Position numbers and translations under genes: made by a program. Positions 10,550-19,885 of a stretch of 64,000 bases of DNA are shown piece by piece. The notes beneath the pieces are model-generated. The model saw nothing but the letters and a program-made list of their open reading frames with translations. It was not told the DNA's origin and did no database searches. The DNA comes from an uncultured Prevotella sp. (lineage in GTDB: Bacteria; Bacteroidota; Bacteroidia; Bacteroidales; Bacteroidaceae). Numbering within the stretch: position 1 is the first letter of the stretch; each line of letters begins with the position of its first letter. The DNA is taken from positions 62,001 to 126,000 of the forward strand of contig CALUEY010000005.1 of the NCBI GenBank assembly GCA_944319915.1, read 5' to 3'.

Positions 10550-10567
10550 TTCAGACACAGACAAGAC

Positions 10568-11629
10568 ATGGACAAGAAGATACTGATGGCCGCGCTGATG
10601 GCCTTGGCCTCGCTTCAGGCCAGCGCCCAGCGGCTGGCCGTGGAGAAAGAGACCGTAGACTGCGGCAGCGTGGCCTACAATGCGCCCGTCACCGCGGTGT
10701 TTGAGCTGCGCAACAAGGGCGCGCGCAAGTTGAGGATAAGTGAGGTAAGGACCAGTTGCGGCTGCATAGGCGTTGACTATCCCAAAGAGGAAGTGGGCGG
10801 CGGCGACCGCTTCAAGGTGCGCCTTACGTATGACGCGCGCCAGCTCGGCCACTTCGAGAAGTCGGCCGCGATATACAGTAACGGCTCCAAGAAACCCATA
10901 TACCTCACCATGCGTGGCGTGGTGCTGGCCGAGCTTGAGGATTACTCCGGCACATACCCTTACGCGTTCGGCAGCCTGCGCGCCGACAAGAACGTGCTTG
11001 AGTTCGACGATGTGAACAAGGGCGACACGCCCGAGCTTGAAATCTACATACGCAACACAGGCACGAAGACGCTCCGCCCCAACATCATGCACCTGCCGCC
11101 ATACCTTTCTGCCGCCGTCACTCCCGAGAAGTTGCGCCCCGGCCACGCCGGGCGGGTGAGCGTTTCGCTCAACTCCGAGAAACTGCGCGACTACGGCCTT
11201 ACGCAAACCTCGGTATATTTGGCTGGCAACCCCGGCGAGGAGGTGAGCCAGGAAAAGGAAATCACCGTCTCGGCGGTATTGCTGCCCGGCTTCGACGACA
11301 TGAGCGCCGAGGCGCGCCGCTCGGCTCCCCGCATGGTGATGTCGGCCGACTCGCTCGTGTTCGACTTCGATGGTAAGAGCCGTAAGAAGGGCGAGATAAA
11401 GATAACCAACAGCGGGCGAACCACGCTGAAAATCCGTTCGCTGCAGATGTTCACCGGCGGCCTGCGCGTCACCCTCGGCAAGCGCGAGCTTGACCCCGGC
11501 GAGAGCACCACGCTGAAGGTGACCGCCTACCGCAACGAACTGCTGAAGGCGCACAGCCGCCCGCGCATACTGATGATAACCAACGACCCCGACCGGGCCA
11601 AGGTGGTAGTGAAAATGAAAATCAAGTGA
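10568..11629 (+). CDS. DUF1573 domain exported protein
   Basis: A 353-residue protein with an N-terminal signal peptide ending near ASAQ at residue 20. It holds the DUF1573 signature, an immunoglobulin-like fold with FELRNKG and SEVRTSCGC (two Cys in a CGC motif), and at least two more beta-sandwich repeats of similar type (NTGTKTLR, NSGRTTLK). The fold resembles ASPM/SPD-2/Hydin domains. Function is not known; exported copies are numerous in Bacteroidetes. It stands 3 bases before meaB, so the two are probably cotranscribed. Confidence 0.88.
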   Translation: MDKKILMAALMALASLQASAQRLAVEKETVDCGSVAYNAPVTAVFELRNKGARKLRISEVRTSCGCIGVDYPKEEVGGGDRFKVRLTYDARQLGHFEKSAAIYSNGSKKPIYLTMRGVVLAELEDYSGTYPYAFGSLRADKNVLEFDDVNKGDTPELEIYIRNTGTKTLRPNIMHLPPYLSAAVTPEKLRPGHAGRVSVSLNSEKLRDYGLTQTSVYLAGNPGEEVSQEKEITVSAVLLPGFDDMSAEARRSAPRMVMSADSLVFDFDGKSRKKGEIKITNSGRTTLKIRSLQMFTGGLRVTLGKRELDPGESTTLKVTAYRNELLKAHSRPRILMITNDPDRAKVVVKMKIK

Positions 11630-11632
11630 GCT

Positions 11633-12733
11633 ATGGAACACCCTGAGAACAACGCAGAATTCAAGGGCCTTTCGGTGAACAGCGGCGTTGAGCAGCCATC
11701 GATAGTCAACCCGTACCTTAAGCGCTTCCGCCGCCGCCACCGCGAGCTGAGCGCCGCCGAGATGGTGGAGGGCATACTGAAGGGCGACGTCACGGTGCTG
11801 AGCCAGGCCGTGACGCTCGTCGAGAGCGTGAACCCCGACCACCAGGCCAAGGCGCAGGAGGTTATAGACAAGTGCCTGCCCCACAGCGGCCGCTCCGTGC
11901 GCATAGGCATCAGCGGCGTGCCGGGCGCGGGCAAGTCCACCTCGATAGACCAGTTTGGCATACATGTGCTCAGTGAGCATGGCGGCAAGCTGGCCGTGCT
12001 GGCCATCGACCCAAGCTCCGAGCGCACCAAGGGCAGCATCCTGGGTGACAAGACCCGCATGGAGAAGCTGGCCCAGCACCCCGACTCCTTCATCCGCCCC
12101 AGCCCCACGGCAGGCTCGCTCGGCGGCGTGGCCCGCAAGACCCGCGAAACCATCATACTCTGCGAGGCTGCCGGCTTCGACAAGATTTTCGTGGAGACAG
12201 TGGGCGTAGGCCAGAGCGAGACGGCCTGCCACTCCATGGTAGACTTCTTCCTGCTCATACAGCTCGCCGGCACCGGCGACGAGCTTCAGGGCATCAAGCG
12301 TGGCATCATGGAGATAAGCGACGGCATAGTAATCAACAAGTGCGACGGCGAGAACGTGGACAAGTGCCACCTTGCGGCCCGCAACTTCCGCAACGCGCTC
12401 CACTTCTTCCCCAAGCCCGAGAGCGGGTGGACGCCGCAGGTGATGTGCTACAGCGGCTTCTACGGCACGGGCATCAAGGAGATATGGGACATGGTGTATG
12501 GCTACATCGACTTCGTGAAGGCCAACGGATACTTCGACCACCGGCGCAACGAGCAAAGCAAGTACTGGATGTATGAGACCATCAACGAGCACCTGCGCGC
12601 CAGTTTCTACAACAACGAGTCGATACGCGCGCGCCTCGCCGCCGAGGAGCGCATGGTGCTCGCCGGCGGCAAGACCAGCTTCGCCGCAGCGGGCGAACTT
12701 CTCGATGCCTACTTTGAAGGACTGAAGAAATGA
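11633..12733 (+). CDS. meaB: Methylmalonyl-CoA mutase-associated GTPase MeaB
   Basis: A 366-residue G3E-family GTPase that protects and loads adenosylcobalamin into methylmalonyl-CoA mutase, an enzyme of the succinate-propionate pathway common in Bacteroidales. The Walker A motif GVPGAGKST, the ETVGVGQSE segment and the NKCDG base-recognition motif are all present, and the length is normal. The mutase genes mutA/mutB are not in the window. The ATG lies 3 bases after the DUF1573 stop. Confidence 0.95.
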   Translation: MEHPENNAEFKGLSVNSGVEQPSIVNPYLKRFRRRHRELSAAEMVEGILKGDVTVLSQAVTLVESVNPDHQAKAQEVIDKCLPHSGRSVRIGISGVPGAGKSTSIDQFGIHVLSEHGGKLAVLAIDPSSERTKGSILGDKTRMEKLAQHPDSFIRPSPTAGSLGGVARKTRETIILCEAAGFDKIFVETVGVGQSETACHSMVDFFLLIQLAGTGDELQGIKRGIMEISDGIVINKCDGENVDKCHLAARNFRNALHFFPKPESGWTPQVMCYSGFYGTGIKEIWDMVYGYIDFVKANGYFDHRRNEQSKYWMYETINEHLRASFYNNESIRARLAAEERMVLAGGKTSFAAAGELLDAYFEGLKK

Positions 12734-12799
12734 GCACTCCCCTTGCTACTGCCCTCGCAAAGGTGGTGGCTGGGGGATTTCTGTTTGCGCCGAGGCTTG

Positions 12800-12976
12800 C
12801 GAAACATCCTTACAAAGCTGGCGGCGGACAGCTGCGGGATGCATCTTGCATCCTGCAACGGGCCGTTTTGCAGCCCCGAACAGCTTGTTTCGCGCCGCAA
12901 TCTCGCCCCTTTCGCAACTGCTTGTCGCCCATTGTGTTGCGCAGCTCCGCGCCGACGGTGAAACAACTTTACAAAA
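12800..12976. repeat. Dispersed 22-bp unit intergenic repeat, copy A
   Basis: The 351-base gap between meaB and ispH holds no gene. It carries units of the dispersed repeat: AACGGGCCGTTTTGC (first A at 12857) and AACAGCTTGTTTCGC (first A at 12879) are exactly 22 bases apart and are followed by more degenerate units to about 12930. Two tail motifs in minus orientation bracket the array: CGAAACATCCTTACAAAG at 12800-12817 and TGAAACAACTTTACAAA at 12959-12975. Confidence 0.6.
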
Positions 12977-13002
12977 AACGCACTTCAAGCGGAACAGCCC
13001 CC

Positions 13003-13083
13003 TCGCATACTCTTTTGATTTTTAACCCTTAACTTTTAATCTCCCATCGCATATCCTTTTAATTTTTAACCTTTAATTTTTAA
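13003..13083. repeat. Imperfect 37-bp direct duplication before ispH
   Basis: Two AT-rich copies, 13003-13039 and 13047-13083, each start TCGCATA and run through TTTTTAACC-type runs. They differ at five of 37 positions by hand alignment and start 44 bases apart. The second copy ends one base before the ispH start codon, so the pair must form the ispH leader or promoter region. Confidence 0.6.
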
Positions 13084-13084
13084 C

Positions 13085-13972
13085 TTGAAATTGCAGATCG
13101 AGATAGACAGCGGCAGTGGTTTCTGCTTCGGCGTTACCACGGCCATAAAGAAAGCGGAGGAAGAGCTGGCTTGTGGCAAGACGCTCTATTGCCTCGGCGA
13201 CATCGTGCATAACGGCATGGAGTGCGAGCGTTTGCGCCGCATGGGGCTGATAACCATCAACCACGACGACATGGAGAGCCTGCGCGGGGTGAAGGTTTTG
13301 CTCCGCGCCCACGGCGAGCCGCCCCAGACCTACGAGCTGGCACGGCGCAACAACATAGAGATAATCGACGCCACCTGCCCCGTGGTGCTTCAGCTCCAGC
13401 GGCGCATAAAGCGGCAGTACGACGCCAACCCCGAGGCCCAGATAGTGATATTCGGCAAGAACGGCCACGCCGAAGTGCTTGGGCTGGTGGGCCAGACGGA
13501 GAGCCGCGCCATAGTGATAGAGGCGTTTGACGATGTGGTGAAGCTCGACTTTAGCCGCGACATATACCTTTACTCGCAGACAACGAAGTCGCTCGACGAG
13601 TTTCACCGCATCATAGACTACATCCAGGAGCACATCGCCCCTGGGGCAACCTTCCGCAGCTTCGACACCATCTGCCGCCAGGTGGCCAACCGTATGCCCA
13701 ACGTCAGCGCCTTTGCCGCCCGCCATGACCTCATACTTTTCGTCTGCGGCCACAAGAGCAGCAACGGTAAGGTGCTCTTCAACGAGTGCCTGCGCGTCAA
13801 TGCCAACAGCCACTTGGTTGAAGGCCCTGGCGAGATAGACCACGCCTGGCTGCGCGGTGTCGGCACCGTGGGCATCTGCGGTGCCACGAGCACGCCCAAG
13901 TGGCTCATGGAGCAGTGCCGCGACGCGCTCGTAGGAATATGTTGCAAAGAAACAGAACACCAAAATCCATGA
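13085..13972 (+). CDS. ispH: 4-hydroxy-3-methylbut-2-enyl diphosphate reductase (IspH/LytB)
   Basis: A 295-residue iron-sulfur enzyme, the last step of the MEP pathway, making IPP and DMAPP. The three cluster ligands are visible as Cys14 (SGFCFG), Cys98 (DATCPVV) and Cys197 (DTICRQ), matching Cys12, Cys96 and Cys197 of the E. coli enzyme. No ATG fits: translation must begin at TTG 13085 to give MKLQIEIDSGSG, the normal family N-terminus. In P. gingivalis the order is porQ-cmk-ispH; here ispH lies on the opposite strand from porQ-cmk. Its stop overlaps the next start (ATGA), so it is translationally coupled to the GH3 gene. Confidence 0.95.
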   Translation: MKLQIEIDSGSGFCFGVTTAIKKAEEELACGKTLYCLGDIVHNGMECERLRRMGLITINHDDMESLRGVKVLLRAHGEPPQTYELARRNNIEIIDATCPVVLQLQRRIKRQYDANPEAQIVIFGKNGHAEVLGLVGQTESRAIVIEAFDDVVKLDFSRDIYLYSQTTKSLDEFHRIIDYIQEHIAPGATFRSFDTICRQVANRMPNVSAFAARHDLILFVCGHKSSNGKVLFNECLRVNANSHLVEGPGEIDHAWLRGVGTVGICGATSTPKWLMEQCRDALVGICCKETEHQNP

Positions 13973-16236
13973 TTATGAAGAAAGTTTTATTAACCGCCAT
14001 CCTTGCCGCGGCGGCAGCCATGGCCCCGGCCCGCGACAGCAAGATGGACGAATTCGTAAACTCGCTCATGCAGCGCATGACACTGCAGGAGAAGATAGGG
14101 CAGCTCACGCTGCTAGGGGCCGGCGACATCGTTACCGGCAGCGGAGGCAAGTCGCCGGTCGAGGGGCGCATAGCCGAAGGCCGCCTGGGCGGGGTATTCA
14201 ACCTTAAGGGCGTGGCCGCCATACGCCGTTTGCAGGACATAGCCGTGAAGGAGAGCCGCCTCGGCATACCGTTGCTGGTGGGCATGGACGTGGTGCACGG
14301 CTATGAGACAATCTTCCCCATACCGCTGGCCATGTCGTGCAGCTGGGACACCTTGGCCATAGAGCGCTCTGCGCGCATAGCAGCCAAGGAGGCCAGTGCC
14401 GACGGCATCAGCTGGACTTACAGCCCCATGGTCGACATCAGCATGGATGCACGCTGGGGGCGCGTGGCCGAGGGCGGCGGCGAAGACCCCTTCCTCGGTT
14501 CGTGCATAGCCAGGGCCATGGTGCGTGGCTACCAGGGCGATTATTCAAGCCGTGAGAACATCATGGCCTGCGTGAAGCACTTCGCCCTCTACGGGGCGTC
14601 GGAGGCGGGGCGCGACTACAACACGGTGGACATGAGCCGCCTGCGTATGTTCAACCGCTACTTCCCGCCTTACCGCGCGGCGGTGGAGGCCGGGGCCGGC
14701 AGTTTCATGACTTCGTTCAACCTCGTTGACGGAGTTCCCGCCACGGGCAACCGCTGGCTGCTCACCGACGTGCTGCGGAGCCAGTGGGGCTTCGACGGTT
14801 TCGTGGTTACGGACTATGAGTCACTCATGGAGATGACGCGCCACGGGCTGGGCGACCTCGCCTCCGTCTCGGTGCAGGCCCTTGCCGCCGGCACCGACAT
14901 GGAAATGTGCTCAGAGGGCTATTACAAGACTTTGGAGCAGTCGCTCCGCGAAGGCCGCGTTTCGCAGGCCGACATTGACCGGGCCTGCCGCCGCGTGCTC
15001 GAGGCGAAATACAAGCTCGGCCTCTTTGCCGACCCGTACAAGTATTGCGACGAGAGCCGCCGTGCCACCGATGTATATACAGCCGAGCACCGCGCAGAGG
15101 CGCGCGCCCTGGCCGCAGAGACATTCGTATTGCTGAAGAACGAGGGCGGCCTGCTGCCGCTGGAGAGGCAGGGCAAGATAGCCCTCATAGGCCCGCTGGC
15201 CGACAATGCCGCCAATCTCTGCGGCACGTGGTGCGTGGCCTACACCCCCGAACGCTACTCCACGTTGCGCCAGGGGCTTGAGCGTGCCGTCGGGGACAAG
15301 GCCACCGTGCTCTATGCGCAGGGTTGCAACCTCACTCGCGACGCTGCCCTGCAGAAGGCAGCTGAGTTCGGCAAGACCATACCGCGCGGCGACGACGCGG
15401 CCATGAAGGTCGAGGCACTGCGCGTTGCGGCCGAGGCCGACGTCATAGTCTGTGCCATGGGAGAGTGCTCCGACATGACTGGCGAAAGCTCCAGCCGCAC
15501 TGACCTTGAGCTGCCCGACGTGCAGCGAGAGTTGCTTGCAGCGCTTTTGGAGACGGGCAAGCCACTGGTGCTGCTCAATTTCTCAGGCCGTCCCACGGTG
15601 ATGACGTGGGAGCAAGCCCGCGTACCGGCCATCATGAACGTGTGGTTCGGTGGCTCCGAGGCGGCCGATGCCATCTGCGACGTGCTCTTCGGCGACCGTG
15701 TGCCGTCTGGAAAGCTCACGATGACCATGCCGCAGGCAGTCGGCCAGATACCCATCTACTACAATCATTTGAACACGGGGCGGCCTGTTCCCGAGGGTGT
15801 GAAGTCGTACCGCAAGTACCAGAGCAACTACCTCGACGTGCGCAACGACCCGCTCTACCCCTTTGGCTATGGTCTCAGCTACACCACTTTCGCCTATTCT
15901 GAGCCGCGGCTCAGTGCCGACAGCATGGCCATTGGCGGCTCGGTGAAGGTCAGTGTCGACGTGACCAACACCGGCGGGCGCGATGCCGACGAGGTGGTGC
16001 AGCTCTATATACGCGACCTCGTGGCCCGCATCAGCCGCCCGGTCAAAGAGCTGAAGGGCTTCAGCCGCGTGCGGATAAAGGCCGGCGCAACCCGCACCGT
16101 GGAATTTACCATTACGCCCGATATGCTGAAATACTACGACGGCGAGCTGCGCTACGGCCTGGACCCGGGTGAGTTCACCGTCATGGTGGGGCCAGACAGC
16201 CGCCGCGTGAAGAGTTGCAAGCTCACCGTATATTGA
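13969..16236 (+). CDS. bglX: GH3 family beta-glucosidase (BglX-like), exported
   Basis: A 755-residue exported hydrolase with signal peptide (MKKVLLTAILAAAAAMAPA). The GH3 N-terminal barrel contains the nucleophile Asp282 in GFVVTDYES, and substrate-binding KHFALYG and RWGRVAEGGGEDP segments. The GH3 C-terminal alpha/beta domain and a fibronectin type III-like end domain (TNTGGRDADEVVQLYI) follow. Length and domain order are those of E. coli periplasmic BglX, which cleaves beta-glucosides and often beta-xylosides. The ATG at 13969 overlaps the ispH stop by 4 bases; ATG 13975 is an alternative. Confidence 0.93.
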   Translation: MIMKKVLLTAILAAAAAMAPARDSKMDEFVNSLMQRMTLQEKIGQLTLLGAGDIVTGSGGKSPVEGRIAEGRLGGVFNLKGVAAIRRLQDIAVKESRLGIPLLVGMDVVHGYETIFPIPLAMSCSWDTLAIERSARIAAKEASADGISWTYSPMVDISMDARWGRVAEGGGEDPFLGSCIARAMVRGYQGDYSSRENIMACVKHFALYGASEAGRDYNTVDMSRLRMFNRYFPPYRAAVEAGAGSFMTSFNLVDGVPATGNRWLLTDVLRSQWGFDGFVVTDYESLMEMTRHGLGDLASVSVQALAAGTDMEMCSEGYYKTLEQSLREGRVSQADIDRACRRVLEAKYKLGLFADPYKYCDESRRATDVYTAEHRAEARALAAETFVLLKNEGGLLPLERQGKIALIGPLADNAANLCGTWCVAYTPERYSTLRQGLERAVGDKATVLYAQGCNLTRDAALQKAAEFGKTIPRGDDAAMKVEALRVAAEADVIVCAMGECSDMTGESSSRTDLELPDVQRELLAALLETGKPLVLLNFSGRPTVMTWEQARVPAIMNVWFGGSEAADAICDVLFGDRVPSGKLTMTMPQAVGQIPIYYNHLNTGRPVPEGVKSYRKYQSNYLDVRNDPLYPFGYGLSYTTFAYSEPRLSADSMAIGGSVKVSVDVTNTGGRDADEVVQLYIRDLVARISRPVKELKGFSRVRIKAGATRTVEFTITPDMLKYYDGELRYGLDPGEFTVMVGPDSRRVKSCKLTVY

Positions 16237-16267
16237 CGCGGTGGGGATGATAAGGCCTTGAATTAAC

Positions 16268-16330
16268 GGCAAGGAACCTTAGGAAGCCCGCGGATTGATG
16301 TCCGTATGCAGCTTCTTAAGGTTCCTTGCC
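16268..16330. terminator. Bidirectional terminator between bglX and cmk
   Basis: A 19-bp stem (16268-16286 with 16312-16330, one G-U pair) encloses a 25-base loop and is followed by CTTTTT on the plus strand. It separates two convergent genes and can serve both. Confidence 0.85.
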
Positions 16331-16358
16331 CTTTTTGCCGTTACTTTGTTTCGTGGCT

Positions 16359-17057
16359 TCAGCCGGCTGCCGAGCACGCTTCGCGGAAGCGCGCCATGAG
16401 CCACTGCTTTTGCTCGGCTATGGTCATGTGGCTGTTGTCAAGCTCTATCGCGTCGTCGGCCTTGCGCAGCGGCGACACCTCGCGGTGCGAGTCGATGTAG
16501 TCGCGCTGCTCAACGTTGCTTAGAATCTCGGCGTAGTCGGCCTCCATCCCTTTCGCCTTAAGCTCGTCGAAGCGTCGTTGGGCGCGCACTTCGGGCGAGG
16601 CGGTGACGTAGATTTTCAGTTCCGCGTCAGGGAATACGGTGGTGCCTATGTCGCGCCCGTCCATCACCACGCCCTTGTTGCGGCCCATGGCCTGCTGCTG
16701 CGCCACCATCGCGCTGCGCACGAAGGGGAGCGCCGCCACCTGGCTCACGCGCGCCGACACCTCCATGGAGCGTATGTCGTCCTCCACGCGCTCGCCGTTG
16801 AGGTATGTGTCGGGGCGGCCTGTGGCCTCGTTCAGGCAGAACGATATGCATATCTCGCCCATGCTGCGCTCCAGCGCGGCAGCGTCAATGTTTCCGTCGG
16901 CCCCGAACATGTTGTTGCGCAGTGCAAACAGCGTTACGGCGCGGTACATGGCGCCTGTGTCAACGTAAACGTAGCCCACCTCGCGGGCAAGGTCCTTGGC
17001 CATCGTGCTCTTGCCGCACGACGACAATCCGTCTATCGCGATTGTGATTTTCCTCAT
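16359..17057 (-). CDS. cmk: Cytidylate kinase
   Basis: A 232-residue cytoplasmic kinase converting CMP and dCMP to diphosphates. The P-loop GLSSCGKST, the YVDTGAMYR nucleotide-binding segment, [14 protein letters not shown] and the RAQRR lid residues are all seen. The length fits the family. It starts 3 bases after the porQ stop and is cotranscribed with it, an arrangement conserved in Bacteroidetes. Confidence 0.96.
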   Translation of the reverse strand: MRKITIAIDGLSSCGKSTMAKDLAREVGYVYVDTGAMYRAVTLFALRNNMFGADGNIDAAALERSMGEICISFCLNEATGRPDTYLNGERVEDDIRSMEVSARVSQVAALPFVRSAMVAQQQAMGRNKGVVMDGRDIGTTVFPDAELKIYVTASPEVRAQRRFDELKAKGMEADYAEILSNVEQRDYIDSHREVSPLRKADDAIELDNSHMTIAEQKQWLMARFREACSAAG

Positions 17058-17060
17058 ATG

Positions 17061-18005
17061 TTATAATGTATAAGTGGCGTTGAATGACAGCGATGCCGCC
17101 GACACGTGATACTTGGCATAGGCCACCTGCAGCTTGAAACGCTCCAGCTGTAGGCCCGCCCCGAACGATAGCCCGGCCCCGTGGCTGCTGCTTCCCTCCG
17201 CGTCGTCGATGCTCATCTCGTCTGCTTTCCTGAAGTTGTAGCCCCCGGCGATGTATATGCTGCTTGAGAGTTGCACGTCCACGCCCAGCACGAGGTGGCA
17301 GATGAAGTCCTCGTTCCAGTCGTGCAGTTTGGTCATCGTGGCCGAGAGGCGCAGCGGGGCCTTGCCGAGCTGCTTGCTTATGCCTGCCTGGAGGTCGAAC
17401 GGTATGCGCTCAAAGTCGTCGTCGTAGGCTTTCACCTGGCCTCCGAGGTTGCGCGCCACGGCCGAGAGCGACAGCCCCTTGTCCTCGTCGTAGTAGTTGA
17501 GTCCGAGGTCAACTCCCACGGCGAGCGAGTTGTATCCGGCTATGGTCGAGGTGACGAACTTTCCCGCCACGCCGCCCGCCAGTCTCTCGTTGAACACGTA
17601 GGCCAGCGCCCCGCCTATCACGATGTCCTTGGCCGAGAACGTGCCTGTCTCTATGTTGTCTGCCGTCACCTCGCGCATCTTGCCGTAGTCCATGTATTGC
17701 GCCGTCACGGCCCATGTGCCACGCTCGCGCCATGCCTTGGTGAACGATGCGCTGGCCGTGTTGGTTCCCTCCATGTAGTTCATGTAGTTGAGGTTTAGCG
17801 ACATGTCGCTTACGGCGGTGATTAGCGCCGGGTTGTGGAAGACGAGGGTGGGGTCGTCCTCCACTATCGTTATGTTGTCGCCGCCGAGCGCAGCCACGTG
17901 CGCGCTCACCGGCAGCCGCAGGAAGTTGTAGTCAGTCTGGCTTTCCTGCGCTTGCGTTCCTGTTGCAATGGCGGTGCAAAGCAATGCAAAAACAACTTTT
18001 TTCAT
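17061..18005 (-). CDS. porQ: Type IX secretion system protein PorQ
   Basis: A 314-residue outer-membrane beta-barrel protein with signal peptide ending TGTQAQ. The opening FLRLPVSAHVAALGGDNI, the DPTLVFHNPA segment and many alternating strands match PorQ, which works with PorU/V/Z at the cell surface when type IX cargo is released and attached to A-LPS. The porQ-cmk pair is the same as in P. gingivalis. Starts at 18014 (MDEMKK) or 18047 are possible; ATG 18005 gives the cleanest signal peptide and fits the promoter position. Confidence 0.9.
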   Translation of the reverse strand: MKKVVFALLCTAIATGTQAQESQTDYNFLRLPVSAHVAALGGDNITIVEDDPTLVFHNPALITAVSDMSLNLNYMNYMEGTNTASASFTKAWRERGTWAVTAQYMDYGKMREVTADNIETGTFSAKDIVIGGALAYVFNERLAGGVAGKFVTSTIAGYNSLAVGVDLGLNYYDEDKGLSLSAVARNLGGQVKAYDDDFERIPFDLQAGISKQLGKAPLRLSATMTKLHDWNEDFICHLVLGVDVQLSSSIYIAGGYNFRKADEMSIDDAEGSSSHGAGLSFGAGLQLERFKLQVAYAKYHVSAASLSFNATYTL

Positions 18006-18026
18006 CTCGTCCATCGATTTTGTAGG

Positions 18027-18034
18027 CAAAGTTA
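18027..18034 (-). promoter_or_regulatory. Putative -7 box of porQ-cmk
   Basis: The minus strand reads TAACTTTG, matching TAnnTTTG, about 22 bases before the chosen porQ start. The -33 region is not a clear match. A transcript from here would begin downstream of ATG 18047, excluding that start. Confidence 0.5.
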
Positions 18035-18057
18035 CGCCTTTTTTCAAATATCTGCGC

Positions 18058-18065
18058 TATTTTTG
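18058..18065 (+). promoter_or_regulatory. Putative -7 box of tonB
   Basis: TATTTTTG on the plus strand fits TAnnTTTG, 62 bases before the tonB start. It lies back to back with the porQ promoter; no TTTG is found at the usual spacing. Confidence 0.4.
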
Positions 18066-18127
18066 TAGCTGCAAATGGTGGCGTCACTGTTTTATAACGT
18101 GAAACGGTGGCGAATATTATACGGTAA

Positions 18128-18862
18128 ATGGAGATAAAGAAGACTAAGGCGGCCGACTTGGAGCGGGGCAGGGCCACGTGGTTCCTGCTCGGGCTTATAC
18201 TTGTACTGGCTGCCTTTTTCGTAGTTTTCGAATATACCGACAGCCAGCCCGCCGTGCAGGAGGCCGACGATGACGTGCTCAGCGAGCTGCCCGAGCACGA
18301 CGACGGCCTCGTGCCGATGATGCTGCCCCATGCCACGCTCCGCCTCATCGACGTGCCCGAGCAGGGCAGCGAGTCCCCGATGAAGACACGCCTTGTGGAC
18401 GATGACCGGCCCGCCGATGAGAAGGAGATTCTTGAAAACATCATCGACGCTGTGAAAGCCGACCGCGAGACGATGCCCGCAGCCTGCGAGGCCATGCCCG
18501 AGACTGCCGACACTGCATCTTCGCAGGCGGCGCTCATGGACGACAAGCCGCTCGACTTCCGCGTGGTGGAGAGCCTGCCGCAGTTTCCGGGCGGGGCTGT
18601 GGAGTTCATGAAGTGGCTCACGCGCAACCTCCGCTACCCCCTGGCCGCTGAGCGGCAGAAGATAGAGGGCCGCGTGGTGGTGCAGTTCGTGGTGGAGCGC
18701 GACGGCTCCGTTACCGGGCTTAAGGTGGTGAAGTCGGCCCACGCTTACCTCGACCGCGAGGCCCTCAGGGTGCTGCGCAAGATGCCCAAGTGGACCGCCG
18801 GGGTGCAGAACGACCGCCCCTGCCGCACCATGGTGTGCATACCGGTGGTGTTCAGGCTCTGA
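18128..18862 (+). CDS. Energy transducer TonB
   Basis: A 244-residue inner-membrane anchored protein. One transmembrane helix lies at about residues 17-36 (ATWFLLGLILVLAAFF), followed by an acidic periplasmic linker and a TonB C-terminal domain at about 145-244, including FPGGAVEFMKWL, RYPLAAERQKIEGRV and VVQFVVERDGSV. It carries proton-motive energy to outer-membrane TonB-dependent transporters, working with ExbB/ExbD such as those 4 kb downstream. This YPxxA family of TonB is abundant in Bacteroidetes, so the specific receptor is unknown. Confidence 0.92.
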   Translation: MEIKKTKAADLERGRATWFLLGLILVLAAFFVVFEYTDSQPAVQEADDDVLSELPEHDDGLVPMMLPHATLRLIDVPEQGSESPMKTRLVDDDRPADEKEILENIIDAVKADRETMPAACEAMPETADTASSQAALMDDKPLDFRVVESLPQFPGGAVEFMKWLTRNLRYPLAAERQKIEGRVVVQFVVERDGSVTGLKVVKSAHAYLDREALRVLRKMPKWTAGVQNDRPCRTMVCIPVVFRL

Positions 18863-18910
18863 GTCCGTGGCGCGGCGCATTGCCTGCCAAACCGAAAAAG
18901 AACATAATAT

Positions 18911-19885
18911 ATGCTTACATCAACCGAACTGCTCGGCAAGGTCAACGACTTCCTGGCCAACCTGAGCTACGACCGCAAGCCACAGAGCATCTACGAGCCT
19001 ATAAAGTACGTGCTCTCCATCGGCGGGAAGCGCATCCGCCCCGTGCTGATGCTGCTCGCCTACAACCTCTACAAGGACAATCCCGAGAGCATACTCATGC
19101 AGGCCTGCGCGCTTGAGACGTATCACAACTACACCCTTTTGCACGACGACCTCATGGACAACGCCGACGTGCGCCGCGGTATGCCCACCGTTCACCGCAA
19201 GTGGAACGCCAACACGGCCATCCTCTCGGGCGACTCCATGCTCGTGCTGGCCTACCAGCGCATGGCCCAGTGCGACCCCGCAAAGCTTGCCCCGGTGCTT
19301 GGCCTCTTCACCGAGACCGCGCTTGAGATAGGCGAGGGGCAGCAGTACGACATGGAATTTGAGCGGCGCACCGACGTAACCGAGGCCGAATACATTGAGA
19401 TGATACGCCTCAAGACGAGCGTGCTCCTGGCCTGCGCCACCAAGATGGGGGCCATGCTGGCCGACGCCCCCGAGGCTGATGCCGCCGCGCTCTACAAGTT
19501 TGGCGAGCAGATAGGGCTGGCCTTCCAGCTGCAGGACGACCTGCTCGACGTTTACGGCGACCCCGCCGTGTTCGGCAAGGCCATCGGCGGCGACATCGTG
19601 TCGAACAAAAAGACATATATGCTCATCAATGCCTACCAGCGAGCCGACGGCGCGCAGCGCGCCGAGCTGATGCGGTGGATGACCGCCGCCAGCTTCGACC
19701 GCGCCGAGAAGGTGGCCGCCGTCACCCGGCTCTACGACGAGCTGGGCATCCGCACCCTCTGCGAGGAGCGGATAAACAGCTACTTCGGCCAGGCCAACTA
19801 CTATCTTTCGGCCGTCTCCGTAAGCGACGGGCGCAAGCAGCAGCTGCGCGCCTACGCCCAAGAGATGATGCACCGCAAGCTGTAA
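18911..19885 (+). CDS. Polyprenyl (isoprenyl) diphosphate synthase
   Basis: A 324-residue trans-prenyltransferase that condenses IPP onto allylic diphosphates, probably supplying the menaquinone side chain. The two Asp-rich motifs are intact: DDLMD at residues 79-83, followed by the RRG of the first motif, and DDLLD at 209-213. GGKRIRP near residue 38 is the IPP-binding Lys/Arg site. It uses the product of IspH encoded 5 kb upstream. Chain length cannot be set from sequence alone. It begins 48 bases after tonB and may be in the same transcript. Confidence 0.93.
   Translation: MLTSTELLGKVNDFLANLSYDRKPQSIYEPIKYVLSIGGKRIRPVLMLLAYNLYKDNPESILMQACALETYHNYTLLHDDLMDNADVRRGMPTVHRKWNANTAILSGDSMLVLAYQRMAQCDPAKLAPVLGLFTETALEIGEGQQYDMEFERRTDVTEAEYIEMIRLKTSVLLACATKMGAMLADAPEADAAALYKFGEQIGLAFQLQDDLLDVYGDPAVFGKAIGGDIVSNKKTYMLINAYQRADGAQRAELMRWMTAASFDRAEKVAAVTRLYDELGIRTLCEERINSYFGQANYYLSAVSVSDGRKQQLRAYAQEMMHRKL

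Noticed and set aside
10304..12592. 762-codon minus-strand frame opposite the DUF1573 and meaB genes
   Set aside because: It spans two certain plus-strand genes and has only antisense-type composition.
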